This document shows positions 7,615 to 13,984 of a stretch of 24,493 bases of DNA, piece after piece (the stretch's first letter is position 1; each line of letters begins with the position of its first letter). The notes under the pieces are model-generated. The model was not told the origin of the DNA. It was given only the letters and a program-made list of their open reading frames with translations, and made no database searches. Where the stretch lies: contig MNRP01000001.1 of assembly GCA_001916005.1 (NCBI GenBank), positions 1 through 24,493 on the forward strand, in the 5' to 3' direction. The stretch comes from Clostridium sp. 26_22. Its GTDB lineage: Bacteria > Bacillota > Clostridia > TANB77 > CAG-508. Made by a program: the position numbers and the translations under genes.

Positions 7615-7643
7615 TTGACAAACAATCTGCAAGATAGTATAAT
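7615..7643 (+). promoter_or_regulatory. consensus promoter of the regulator-suf transcript
   Basis: TTGACA (7615-7620) and TATAAT (7638-7643) are spaced by exactly 17 bp, a perfect consensus promoter 40 bp upstream of the regulator start. A promoter this strong usually needs repression, consistent with the operator that follows directly. Confidence 0.9.
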
Positions 7644-7660
7644 GTTAACCGTAGTTAACA
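7643..7660. promoter_or_regulatory. operator of the DtxR-like regulator
   Basis: TGTTAAC (7643-7649) and GTTAACA (7654-7660) form a perfect 7-bp inverted repeat around the 4-base centre CGTA. It covers the end of the -10 and the probable transcription start. Sequence and position fit autorepression by the adjacent winged-helix regulator. A weaker version (TGTTAGC-CTTG-ACAAACA, 7607-7624) overlaps the -35 hexamer, 36 bp upstream. Confidence 0.75.
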
Positions 7661-7682
7661 AAAATGTAAAAGGAGAAAAAAC

Positions 7683-8138
7683 ATGATATCAAAATCATCT
7701 GAAGAATATCTGAAAACAATGTACATATTAAAACAGCAAAATGGTAATGTGCGTGTAACAGACATAGCACAAAAAATGAATTGTACAAAGCCAAGTGTAA
7801 ATAAAGCAATATACAACTTAAAAGATGAAGGCTTATTAAATTATGAATCATATGGGACAATAGAATTAACAGACTCAGGAGAAAATTTAGCAAAGAAAAT
7901 TTTAGAAGCCTATGACATAGTTTACGTATTTCTAAAAGATGTTTTAAACCTTGAAGAAGATGATGCCAAAAAAGAAGCAGAAAGAATAAAATTAGCGATA
8001 ACGGATAAAACAATAAATAAACTAGCAAAATATGTACATAAAGTATTAGGATTAAGCAATTTAGATTGTGATTATGATATAAATAAAGAAAAATGTAGAT
8101 GCTGTGCAAGAAGAACAGCAAAAAAGGAAAGGAATTAA
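7683..8138 (+). CDS. DtxR/MntR-like regulator with C-terminal Cys cluster, probable suf repressor
   Basis: This 151-aa protein has an AGGAG site upstream. Residues 1-66 form the DtxR/MntR winged helix (EEYLKTMYILKQ, RVTDIAQKMNCTKPSVNKAI, LTDSGENLAKKI), and 67-120 are the helical dimerisation region. Aligned by eye with Bacillus MntR, the metal ligands are mostly gone: Asp8 is Glu8, Glu11 is Lys11, His77 is Tyr77, and the later E-x2-EH cluster reads E100-x2-K103-L104. The C-terminus instead carries Cys129, Cys138, Cys140 and Cys141 (C-x8-C-x-CC), which could hold an iron-sulfur cluster or metal. It begins a run with sufC starting 4 bases after its stop. I infer that it represses suf; the Fe-S idea is a hypothesis. 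Confidence 0.85.
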   Translation: MISKSSEEYLKTMYILKQQNGNVRVTDIAQKMNCTKPSVNKAIYNLKDEGLLNYESYGTIELTDSGENLAKKILEAYDIVYVFLKDVLNLEEDDAKKEAERIKLAITDKTINKLAKYVHKVLGLSNLDCDYDINKEKCRCCARRTAKKERN

Positions 8139-8142
8139 AATT

Positions 8143-8880
8143 ATGGACAACAATTTATTAGAAATAAAAGATTTACATGTAAATGCAGGAGAAAAAGAAA
8201 TATTAAAAGGAATAGATTTAAATATAAAAAAAGGAGAAATTCATGTAATAATGGGACCAAATGGTTCTGGAAAAACAACAACAGCAAATGCAATATTAAA
8301 TAATCCAGAATACACAAAAACAGAAGGAACAATTACTTTTGATGGTGAAGATATAACAAAAACAAGAACAGATGAAATAGCAAGAAAAGGAATATTTATG
8401 TCTTTCCAATTACCAGAAGAAATACCTGGAGTTTCAGTAACAAACTTCTTAAAATATGCAAAAAATAAAATAACTGGACAACCTGTAAAAATATTTCAAT
8501 TTAAAGATGAACTAAAAAAATACATGGAAGAATTAAATATGAATTCTAAAAATATGGAAAGAAGCTTAAATGTAGGATTTTCAGGTGGAGAAAAAAAGAA
8601 AAACGAAATTCTTCAAATGCTTGTATTAAATCCAAAACTTGCAATACTAGATGAAACAGACTCTGGATTAGATGTTGATGCAATAAAAACTGTATCAAAA
8701 GGTATTGAAATGTTTAAAAATGAAAATAATGCAGTTTTAATTATTACTCACAATACAAAAATTTTACACAGCTTAAAAGTTGATTATGTTCATGTTTTGG
8801 TTAATGGAAAAATTGTAAAAACTGGAACACAAGAATTAGCAAGTGAAATTGAAGAAAATGGATATGCACAATATAAATAA
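8143..8880 (+). CDS. sufC: SufC, iron-sulfur assembly ATPase
   Basis: SufC is the soluble ABC-type ATPase of the SUF scaffold SufBC2D, driving conformational change during [Fe-S] cluster assembly in the cytoplasm. The protein is 245 aa, normal for the family, from ATG 8143 with an AAGGAAAGGA ribosome region; longer in-frame starts lie inside the regulator gene. Walker A is GPNGSGKTT, the SufC-typical signature is GFSGGEKKKNEILQM, and Walker B is LAILDETDSGLDVDA with the catalytic Glu, followed by the switch-His motif ITHNTKIL. It is translated just behind the Cys-rich regulator. A convergent minus-strand gene separates it from sufB. The hairpin after its stop has no T-run on this strand, so read-through to sufB is possible. 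Confidence 0.97.
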   Translation: MDNNLLEIKDLHVNAGEKEILKGIDLNIKKGEIHVIMGPNGSGKTTTANAILNNPEYTKTEGTITFDGEDITKTRTDEIARKGIFMSFQLPEEIPGVSVTNFLKYAKNKITGQPVKIFQFKDELKKYMEELNMNSKNMERSLNVGFSGGEKKKNEILQMLVLNPKLAILDETDSGLDVDAIKTVSKGIEMFKNENNAVLIITHNTKILHSLKVDYVHVLVNGKIVKTGTQELASEIEENGYAQYK

Positions 8881-8883
8881 AAA

Positions 8884-8903
8884 GGCTAGGAATTATCCCA
8901 GCC
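8884..8903 (-). terminator. terminator of the small minus-strand gene
   Basis: Read on the minus strand, GGCTGGG-ATAATT-CCTAGCC is a 7-bp stem (one G-T pair) with a 6-base loop, followed by TTTTTATTTATAT (8883 downward). On the plus strand no T-run follows, so it would not terminate sufC transcripts. The stem overlaps the last codons of the minus gene. Confidence 0.8.
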
Positions 8904-9048
8904 AAATGAATGAACTATAATTACTTTTTTTGTTTTTTAGCTCAGCTAATAACCAGACAACAGATACAACAAATATAAAAGGCATCAAAGTTATTGTATA
9001 GTCATTACTTTGCTTTTGTGATTCTAATAAGTATTCAAAAAAGTCCAT
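8893..9048 (-). CDS. 51-aa single-pass membrane protein inside the suf locus
   Basis: This unrecognised small gene lies antisense to the suf genes, between sufC and sufB. Start ATG 9048 has a perfect AGGAGG site (9056-9061) at 7-base spacing, and the stop is at 8893-8895. The protein begins MDFFEYLLESQKQSNDY, has one membrane helix (about 18-37, TITLMPFIFVVSVVWLLAEL) and a basic KNKK tail on what would be the cytoplasmic side. It has its own extended -10 promoter and its own terminator, which argues strongly that it is real. It contains no cysteine. No family is recognised. Its position suggests a role tied to iron-sulfur assembly or interference with suf transcription, but that is inference only. 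Confidence 0.75.
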   Translation of the reverse strand: MDFFEYLLESQKQSNDYTITLMPFIFVVSVVWLLAELKNKKSNYSSFIWLG

Positions 9049-9086
9049 AAGTAAGCCTCCTTTTTAGGTAAAAAGTAATTTAATTT

Positions 9087-9115
9087 ATTATAGCATGTAT
9101 AAAATGAAAAATCAA
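9087..9115 (-). promoter_or_regulatory. extended -10 promoter for the 51-aa minus-strand gene
   Basis: On the minus strand, TTGATT (9110-9115), a 17-bp spacer and TATAAT (9087-9092) preceded by TGC form a near-ideal extended -10 promoter. It sits 39 bp upstream of the start codon. It lies in the same intergenic space from which sufB would be transcribed in the other direction. No clear plus-strand promoter for sufB is visible; a weak TATAAA at 9098-9103 is the only candidate. Confidence 0.75.
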
Positions 9116-9145
9116 ATTCTAATAAAAATTGAGAAAGGATAAAAA

Positions 9146-10543
9146 ATGAAAACTCAAGTTGAAGAAATAAATAGAAATATCTATGATATAAAAAACAAAG
9201 ATGAATACGACTTCAAAATAAAAAAAGGTCTAACAAGAGAAATAATAGAAGAAATATCAAAACAAAAAAATGACCCAGACTGGATGAGAGAATTCAGACT
9301 AAAAGCATTAGAAGTATATAATAACTTAGAAATGCCAACATGGGGACCAGATTTATCAGAATTAAATATGGATGAAATTGCAACATATGTAAAACCAAAA
9401 TCAAAATTAAATAGTTCTTGGGATGATGTTCCAGAAGATATAAAAAACACTTTTGATAAATTGGGAATACCAGAAGCAGAAAAAACATCACTTGCAGGTG
9501 TTGGGGCACAATATGATTCAGAAGTTGTTTATCATAGTATGAAAGAAGAATTAATCAAACAAGGTGTAATTTATACAGATATGGAAACAGCTGTAAGAGA
9601 ATATCCAGAATTAGTAAAATCACATTTTATGAAATGTGTACCAGTAAATGACCACAAATTTGTTGCATTACACGGAGCAGTTTGGTCAGGAGGTTCATTT
9701 GTATATGTACCTAAAGGTGTAAAAGTAGATATACCATTACAATCATATTTCAGATTAAATTCACCAGAATCTGGCCAATTTGAACACACATTAATAATTG
9801 TAGAAGAAGGTGCAAGTTTGCATTTTATAGAAGGATGTTCAGCACCAAAATATAATAAAGTTAATTTACACGCTGGATGCGTAGAATTATATGTAGCAGA
9901 TAATGCTTATTTAAGATATTCAACAATAGAAAACTGGTCAAAAAATATGTTAAATTTAAATACTAAAAAAGCGATAGTAGGAAAAAATGCAAAAATGGAT
10001 TGGGTATCAGGTTCATTTGGCTCAAAAATATCAATGCTTTATCCAATGAGTATATTAAATGGCGAGGGAGCAAAAACAGAATTTACAGGAATATCATTTG
10101 CAGGTGGCGGACAAAATCTAGATAATGGATTTAAAGTAATTCATAATGCACCAAACACATCAAGTGTAGTAAATGCAAAATCAATCTCAAAAAATGGTGG
10201 TAAATGCACATATAGAAGTTTAGTAAGAATAAATGAAAATGCAAAAAATTCAAAATCATCAGTATCATGTGAATCACTTATGTTAGATGATATATCAATA
10301 TCAGACACAATACCAACAAATGACATAAGAACAGATGAAGTAGAATTCTCACACGAAGCCAAAATTGGTAAAATAAGTGATAAAACAATATTCTATTTAA
10401 TGAGTAGAGGATTATCAGAAGAAGATGCAAAAGCAATGATAGTAAGAGGTTTTGCACATCCAATAGCTAAAGAATTGCCAGTAGAATACGCTGTTGAAAT
10501 GAATAATCTTATTAACTTAGAGTTAGAAGGAGCAATAGGATAA
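9146..10543 (+). CDS. sufB: SufB, iron-sulfur cluster scaffold subunit
   Basis: SufB is the scaffold on which new [Fe-S] clusters are built, in a complex with SufC and SufD. The 465-aa length matches the family. The SufB core is clear: KCVPVNDHKFVALHGAVWSG, VPKGVKVDIPLQSYFRLN and EGCSAPKY, then the beta-helix and a C-terminal ISDKTIFYLMSRGLSEEDA segment. Cys375 in SCESLML corresponds to the sulfur-accepting Cys405 of E. coli SufB. A GAGAAAGGA site precedes ATG 9146. sufD follows after a single base, so the two are translationally linked. It is physically separated from sufC by a 265-bp gap occupied by an antisense gene. Confidence 0.97.
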   Translation: MKTQVEEINRNIYDIKNKDEYDFKIKKGLTREIIEEISKQKNDPDWMREFRLKALEVYNNLEMPTWGPDLSELNMDEIATYVKPKSKLNSSWDDVPEDIKNTFDKLGIPEAEKTSLAGVGAQYDSEVVYHSMKEELIKQGVIYTDMETAVREYPELVKSHFMKCVPVNDHKFVALHGAVWSGGSFVYVPKGVKVDIPLQSYFRLNSPESGQFEHTLIIVEEGASLHFIEGCSAPKYNKVNLHAGCVELYVADNAYLRYSTIENWSKNMLNLNTKKAIVGKNAKMDWVSGSFGSKISMLYPMSILNGEGAKTEFTGISFAGGGQNLDNGFKVIHNAPNTSSVVNAKSISKNGGKCTYRSLVRINENAKNSKSSVSCESLMLDDISISDTIPTNDIRTDEVEFSHEAKIGKISDKTIFYLMSRGLSEEDAKAMIVRGFAHPIAKELPVEYAVEMNNLINLELEGAIG

Positions 10544-10544
10544 T

Positions 10545-11645
10545 ATGGAAAATTTAAAATTAAATGAAACACCAGTTAGAACTGCTAAAAATTTTAGAAT
10601 AAACAATATAAAATTAGAAAATATTGAAATTCCAGAAGTTATACCAGAATTCGAAAATGTAACAATAACAGGTGATACATCTAAAATAGATATAGAACAA
10701 AATGCAGATAATATAGATATAAATTTAGCTTACGGTTTAAGCGAAGGACTTGCAGTTCAAGTAAAAGCACAAGCAAATCAAAAAATAAAGCTAAACATAA
10801 AAGGTACTCAAAATGAAAAATCAAAAACAGAGAATCTAGAAAAAGCAGAAGCAGAAATAGATTTTAAATTTGATGATGAAAATTCTGTATTAGTAGACGA
10901 TATAGAAATTACTGCAACTGAAAATACAAAATCAACAGTAGTAATAAAATATACTTCAAATCAAGAAAGTGAAAATTATCACAATGGAATAATAAAAGCA
11001 AAAGCAGAAAAAGATTCAGAATTAAATATAGTATTAATTAATTTAATGAACACAAAATCAAATAATTTTCTAGCAATCGAAAATGATTTTGAAGAAAATG
11101 CTAAAATTAATTATACAATAATTGATTTTGGAGGAAAAAATAGTATTACAAATTATTATTCTAATTTAAAAGGTGATAATTGTGATAATCAGCTAAATAC
11201 AATTTATTTAGGAAAAGAAAATCAATTATTTGATTTGAACTATATTGGTGAATTAAGAGGAAAAAAATCAAATATAGATATAGAAGTTCAAGGAGCATTA
11301 AAAGATATAGCTAAAAAACATTTTAAAGGAACAATTGATTTTAAAAAAGGTTGCAAAAAAGCTACTGGAAATGAAAATGAAGCTTGTATGTTATTATCTG
11401 ATACAGCAAAATCAATAGCTTTGCCAATGTTACTTTGCTCTGAAGAAGAAGTTGAAGGTAACCATTCAAGTTCAGCTGGAAAAATTGGAGAAAAAGAATT
11501 ATTCTATATTATGAGTAGAGGATTTGAACTTAAAGAGGCTATGAAATTGATGGTTAGAGCTAGATTCAATAAAATATTAGAAAATATAAAAAATGAAGAA
11601 TTAAAAGATGAAATTTTAAAAGAAATTGATATGAGGTTAGATTAA
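10545..11645 (+). CDS. sufD: SufD, iron-sulfur scaffold partner
   Basis: SufD is a paralogue of SufB that forms the SufBC2D complex and is needed for iron acquisition. The protein is 366 aa, somewhat short for the family. It is more divergent than SufB, but the C-terminus is diagnostic: LLCSEEEVEGNHSSSAGKIG followed by ELFYIMSRGFELKEAMKLMV. His307 in that motif corresponds to the functional His360 of E. coli SufD. The central part (about 60-290) is a Lys/Asn/Glu-rich beta-helix typical of AT-rich genomes. It starts one base after the sufB stop; its ribosome site, AAGGAG, lies inside the sufB end. A hairpin follows, but its T-run is on the opposite strand. Confidence 0.93.
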   Translation: MENLKLNETPVRTAKNFRINNIKLENIEIPEVIPEFENVTITGDTSKIDIEQNADNIDINLAYGLSEGLAVQVKAQANQKIKLNIKGTQNEKSKTENLEKAEAEIDFKFDDENSVLVDDIEITATENTKSTVVIKYTSNQESENYHNGIIKAKAEKDSELNIVLINLMNTKSNNFLAIENDFEENAKINYTIIDFGGKNSITNYYSNLKGDNCDNQLNTIYLGKENQLFDLNYIGELRGKKSNIDIEVQGALKDIAKKHFKGTIDFKKGCKKATGNENEACMLLSDTAKSIALPMLLCSEEEVEGNHSSSAGKIGEKELFYIMSRGFELKEAMKLMVRARFNKILENIKNEELKDEILKEIDMRLD

Positions 11646-11649
11646 CAAA

Positions 11650-11672
11650 ATTAGCCTCCAATGGAGGCTAAT
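11650..11672 (-). terminator. hairpin terminator serving the 82-aa minus-strand gene
   Basis: A 10-bp perfect stem (ATTAGCCTCC/GGAGGCTAAT) with a 3-base loop lies just past the sufD stop. On the minus strand it is followed by a short TTTTG run, whereas on the plus strand no T-run follows. It therefore fits the convergent minus-strand gene better than sufD, though the stem could pause transcription both ways. Confidence 0.6.
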
Positions 11673-11696
11673 CGTAAGTGAACAAGATAAGGGGTG

Positions 11697-11945
11697 TTAA
11701 TTTCTCACAATTAAAAGTGAAATAAATTTGTTTTCTGAAAGATCATTTAGTAAGACTTCATTACCGAATATTTTAAGAGCAGACTTGATGTTTGAAATGG
11801 TTTCTTTATCAGGAATTACTTTTTCAAAGACAATCATAATGCTTTCAGAATCATCTCGAAAGTAGATTTCAGGAATAATATCTGTAAACTGATGTATTCC
11901 TAATTTGATATCTCTTGCTAAATCTTTTTTCATGTCACTAGTCAT
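11697..11945 (-). CDS. 82-aa hypothetical protein antisense within the suf locus
   Basis: The family is not recognised. The gene lies on the minus strand between sufD and sufS. ATG 11945 has a strong AGGAGG site (11953-11958) at 7-base spacing, and a hairpin follows the stop. The protein is soluble: an amphipathic start (MTSDMKKDLARDIKLGIHQF), then alternating beta/alpha patterns (ESIMIVFEKVIPD, ISNIKSALKIFGNEVLL, ENKFISLLIVRN), as in a small alpha/beta domain. It contains no cysteine, so it is not an obvious cluster carrier. An inverted repeat (11970-11988) sits just upstream in the divergent gap with sufS. Its placement suggests a function related to iron-sulfur assembly or its control, but nothing in the sequence proves that. 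Confidence 0.75.
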   Translation of the reverse strand: MTSDMKKDLARDIKLGIHQFTDIIPEIYFRDDSESIMIVFEKVIPDKETISNIKSALKIFGNEVLLNDLSENKFISLLIVRN

Positions 11946-11969
11946 AATGTTACCTCCTATAGTTGCAAT

Positions 11970-11988
11970 GAGTATATAAACTATACTC
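11970..11988. promoter_or_regulatory. inverted repeat between the 82-aa gene and sufS
   Basis: GAGTATA-TAAAC-TATACTC is a perfect 7-bp inverted repeat with a 5-base centre. It is 11 bp upstream of the ribosome site of the minus gene and about 18 bp before a plus-strand TATAAT (12006-12011) that could serve sufS. It may be an operator shared by the divergent genes. It differs from the TGTTAAC operator upstream of the regulator gene. Confidence 0.4.
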
Positions 11989-12078
11989 GTATTAATTGTT
12001 ATCTATATAATAATAACATTAAAAATATGTAAAATCAAGTCTATAGGAGTAATTAATTATTAAGGAGGAAAATAAAAA

Positions 12079-13296
12079 ATGAATACTATAAAAAAAGATT
12101 TTCCACTACTAGAAAATGAAAACATCACATATCTAGACAGTGGAGCAACAACACAAAAACCAATCCAAGTAATAAAAGCAGTAGAAGAATTCTATCAAAA
12201 ATACAATGCAAACCCACACAGAGGAGCATATTCACTAAGCGTAGAAGCGACTGAACAATATGAAAACACAAGAACCAAAATAGCAAAATTCATAAATGCA
12301 AGACATAGAGAAGAAATAATATTTTCTAAAAATGCCACAGAAAGTTTAAATTTAATTGCATATTCATATGGAATGGACAACCTAAAAAAAGATGATGAAG
12401 TAGTAATTTCAATAATGGAACATCATTCAAATCTAGTTCCATGGCAAAAAGTTACAAAAAAGACAGGTAGCAAATTAAATTATATGTATATAAATGATGA
12501 ATTTGAATTAACAGATGAAGAGATAGAAAATAAAATCACAGACAAAACAAAAATAGTTGGAATTACACATGTTTCAAATGTTTTAGGAACAATAAACAAT
12601 GTAAAGAAAATCATCAAATATGCACATAAAAAAGGAGCTATAGTAATAGTTGATGCATCACAAAGTATTCCACACATGAAGATAGATGTTCAAGATTTAG
12701 ATGCAGACTTTTTAGTATTCTCAGGACATAAAATGCTTGCACCACTTGGAATAGGTGTATTATATGGAAAAAAAGAAATATTAAATAAAATGTCTCCATT
12801 CTTAATGGGAGGAGATATGATAGAATATGTTTATGAACAAGACACAACTTTTGCGCCATTACCAAATAAATTTGAAGCAGGGACACAAAATGTAGAAGGT
12901 GTAATAGGATTAGGTAGTGCTATTGATTATATTGAAAACTTAGGGTATGATAAAATCCAAGAAATAGAAAAAGAAGTATTATCATATGCAAGAGAAGAAT
13001 TATCAAAATTAGACTTTTTAGATTTGTATATAACTCCAAACGAAAATAATCATTCAAGCGTTATATCATTCAATATAAAAGGTATACATCCACATGATGT
13101 TGCAAGTATTCTAGACTCAGAAGGAGTTTGTGTTCGCTCTGGAAATCATTGTGCACAACCACTTATGAGATTTTTAGGAATAGATTCAACTTGTAGAGCA
13201 AGTTTCTATATCTATAACACAAAAGAAGATGTAGACAAGCTTGTTAGTGCTTTGAATAAAGCATATGATATGTTTAAAAAATATATAAAAAAATAG
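12079..13296 (+). CDS. sufS: SufS, cysteine desulfurase
   Basis: This is a class II PLP-dependent cysteine desulfurase that takes sulfur from L-cysteine as an enzyme persulfide and passes it to SufU. Length is 405 aa, as in the family. The PLP lysine is Lys218 in SGHKMLAPLG, preceded by the cofactor-binding IVDASQSIPHMKIDVQDLDA segment; TESLNLIAYSYG and MEHHSNLVPW are also typical. The catalytic Cys358 lies in RSGNHCAQPL, where many homologues have RSGHHCAQ, so one His is Asn here. An AAGGAGG site precedes ATG 12079. It follows a divergent gene, so it probably has its own promoter (TATAAT 12006-12011, no clear -35). SufU starts 10 bases after its stop. Confidence 0.97.
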   Translation: MNTIKKDFPLLENENITYLDSGATTQKPIQVIKAVEEFYQKYNANPHRGAYSLSVEATEQYENTRTKIAKFINARHREEIIFSKNATESLNLIAYSYGMDNLKKDDEVVISIMEHHSNLVPWQKVTKKTGSKLNYMYINDEFELTDEEIENKITDKTKIVGITHVSNVLGTINNVKKIIKYAHKKGAIVIVDASQSIPHMKIDVQDLDADFLVFSGHKMLAPLGIGVLYGKKEILNKMSPFLMGGDMIEYVYEQDTTFAPLPNKFEAGTQNVEGVIGLGSAIDYIENLGYDKIQEIEKEVLSYAREELSKLDFLDLYITPNENNHSSVISFNIKGIHPHDVASILDSEGVCVRSGNHCAQPLMRFLGIDSTCRASFYIYNTKEDVDKLVSALNKAYDMFKKYIKK

Positions 13297-13306
13297 AGGT
13301 AAAATA

Positions 13307-13753
13307 ATGGATGACGAATTAGCAGATGTTTATAATGAATTAATAATGGAACACAGTATGAATTCATATAATAAAAAAGAATTAAAAGATGCAGATTACT
13401 CAGAGATTGGACATAATCCAAACTGTGGAGATGAAATTAAACTAGAATTAAAATTAAATGGAAACAAAATAGAAGATATGGCATTTTCAGGACATGGATG
13501 CGCAATATCTCAAGCTTCAACATCGATAATGATAGACACATTAAAAGGAAAATCAATTGATGAAGCAAAAGAAATTATAAAAACATTTATAGAAATGATA
13601 AAAAGAGAAACAACAGATGAGGATGAATTAAAAAAATTAGAAGATGCAATAGCTTTTAGAAATGTTTCTCATATGCCAGCAAGAGTAAAGTGTGCTCTTT
13701 TAGCATGGCATACAATGGAAGATATTTTAGAAAAAAATCAAAGTCAAAACTAA
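13307..13753 (+). CDS. sufU: SufU, zinc-dependent sulfurtransferase for SufS
   Basis: SufU accepts sulfur from SufS by zinc-ligand exchange and delivers it to the SufBCD scaffold. At 148 aa it has the Bacillus-type SufU pattern: Cys40 and Asp42 in NPNCGDEI, Cys65 in GHGCAISQAS, and Cys129 in RVKCALLAWHT. The 18-20 residue insertion that separates SufU from IscU is present (about 97-118). It is tightly linked to sufS and closes the locus; neither sufE nor sufA is present, as is usual for Gram-positive suf clusters. A GAGGT ribosome site precedes ATG 13307. Its stop codon lies inside a strong terminator. Confidence 0.96.
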   Translation: MDDELADVYNELIMEHSMNSYNKKELKDADYSEIGHNPNCGDEIKLELKLNGNKIEDMAFSGHGCAISQASTSIMIDTLKGKSIDEAKEIIKTFIEMIKRETTDEDELKKLEDAIAFRNVSHMPARVKCALLAWHTMEDILEKNQSQN

Positions 13754-13775
13754 AAAATTTTGGCTTTATTTTTTT
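13740..13775 (+). terminator. Rho-independent terminator of the suf locus
   Basis: A 10-bp stem (AAAGTCAAAA 13740-13749 with TTTTGGCTTT 13758-13767, one G-T pair) and 8-base loop are followed by ATTTTTTT. It overlaps the last codons of sufU. Confidence 0.85.
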
Positions 13776-13818
13776 GACTAAAATCACCTCTATATAAAAT
13801 ATTAATATAATACTAAAA

Positions 13819-13851
13819 TGTGACAAAATTTGTAACAAAAATGTAACAAAT
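13819..13851 (+). repeat. three tandem TGTRACAAA repeats upstream of nrdD
   Basis: TGTGACAAAA (13819), TGTAACAAAA (13831) and TGTAACAAAT (13842) are direct repeats 12 and 11 bp apart, so on nearly the same helical face. Each has a TTTGT/ACAAA-like dyad. They lie about 130 bp before nrdD and could be a regulator array. No known motif is matched with certainty. Confidence 0.4.
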
Positions 13852-13909
13852 CATTTTTCTCTTAGAAACAAGCGGACAAAAAAATACAATAAAAAACTTT
13901 TTTATAAAA

Positions 13910-13925
13910 TGTTGCATTTGCAACA
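13910..13925. promoter_or_regulatory. palindrome in the nrdD promoter region
   Basis: TGTTGC-ATTT-GCAACA is a perfect 6-bp inverted repeat with a 4-base centre, 20 bp upstream of a TATAAT (13946-13951) that is the best -10 candidate for nrdD. No good -35 is seen at standard spacing, and the palindrome occupies its place, suggesting an operator. It does not look like a canonical NrdR box as I recall it. Confidence 0.45.
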
Positions 13926-13984
13926 GTAAAAGAAAAAGATTGATATATAATAAGAACATAAAAAATGAGAAAGGAGATATGATA

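Noticed and set aside
7605..7682. Riboswitch in the leader of the regulator-suf transcript
   Set aside because: The leader is too short for a known class, and its only structure is explained as a protein operator.
8884..8903. Hairpin after sufC read as a sufC terminator
   Set aside because: No T-run follows on the plus strand; the run is on the minus strand, so it belongs to the 51-aa gene.
13819..13851. CRISPR-like array
   Set aside because: The units are only about 10 bp with 1-2 bp between them and no spacers; they look like regulator sites. No Cas gene is present.
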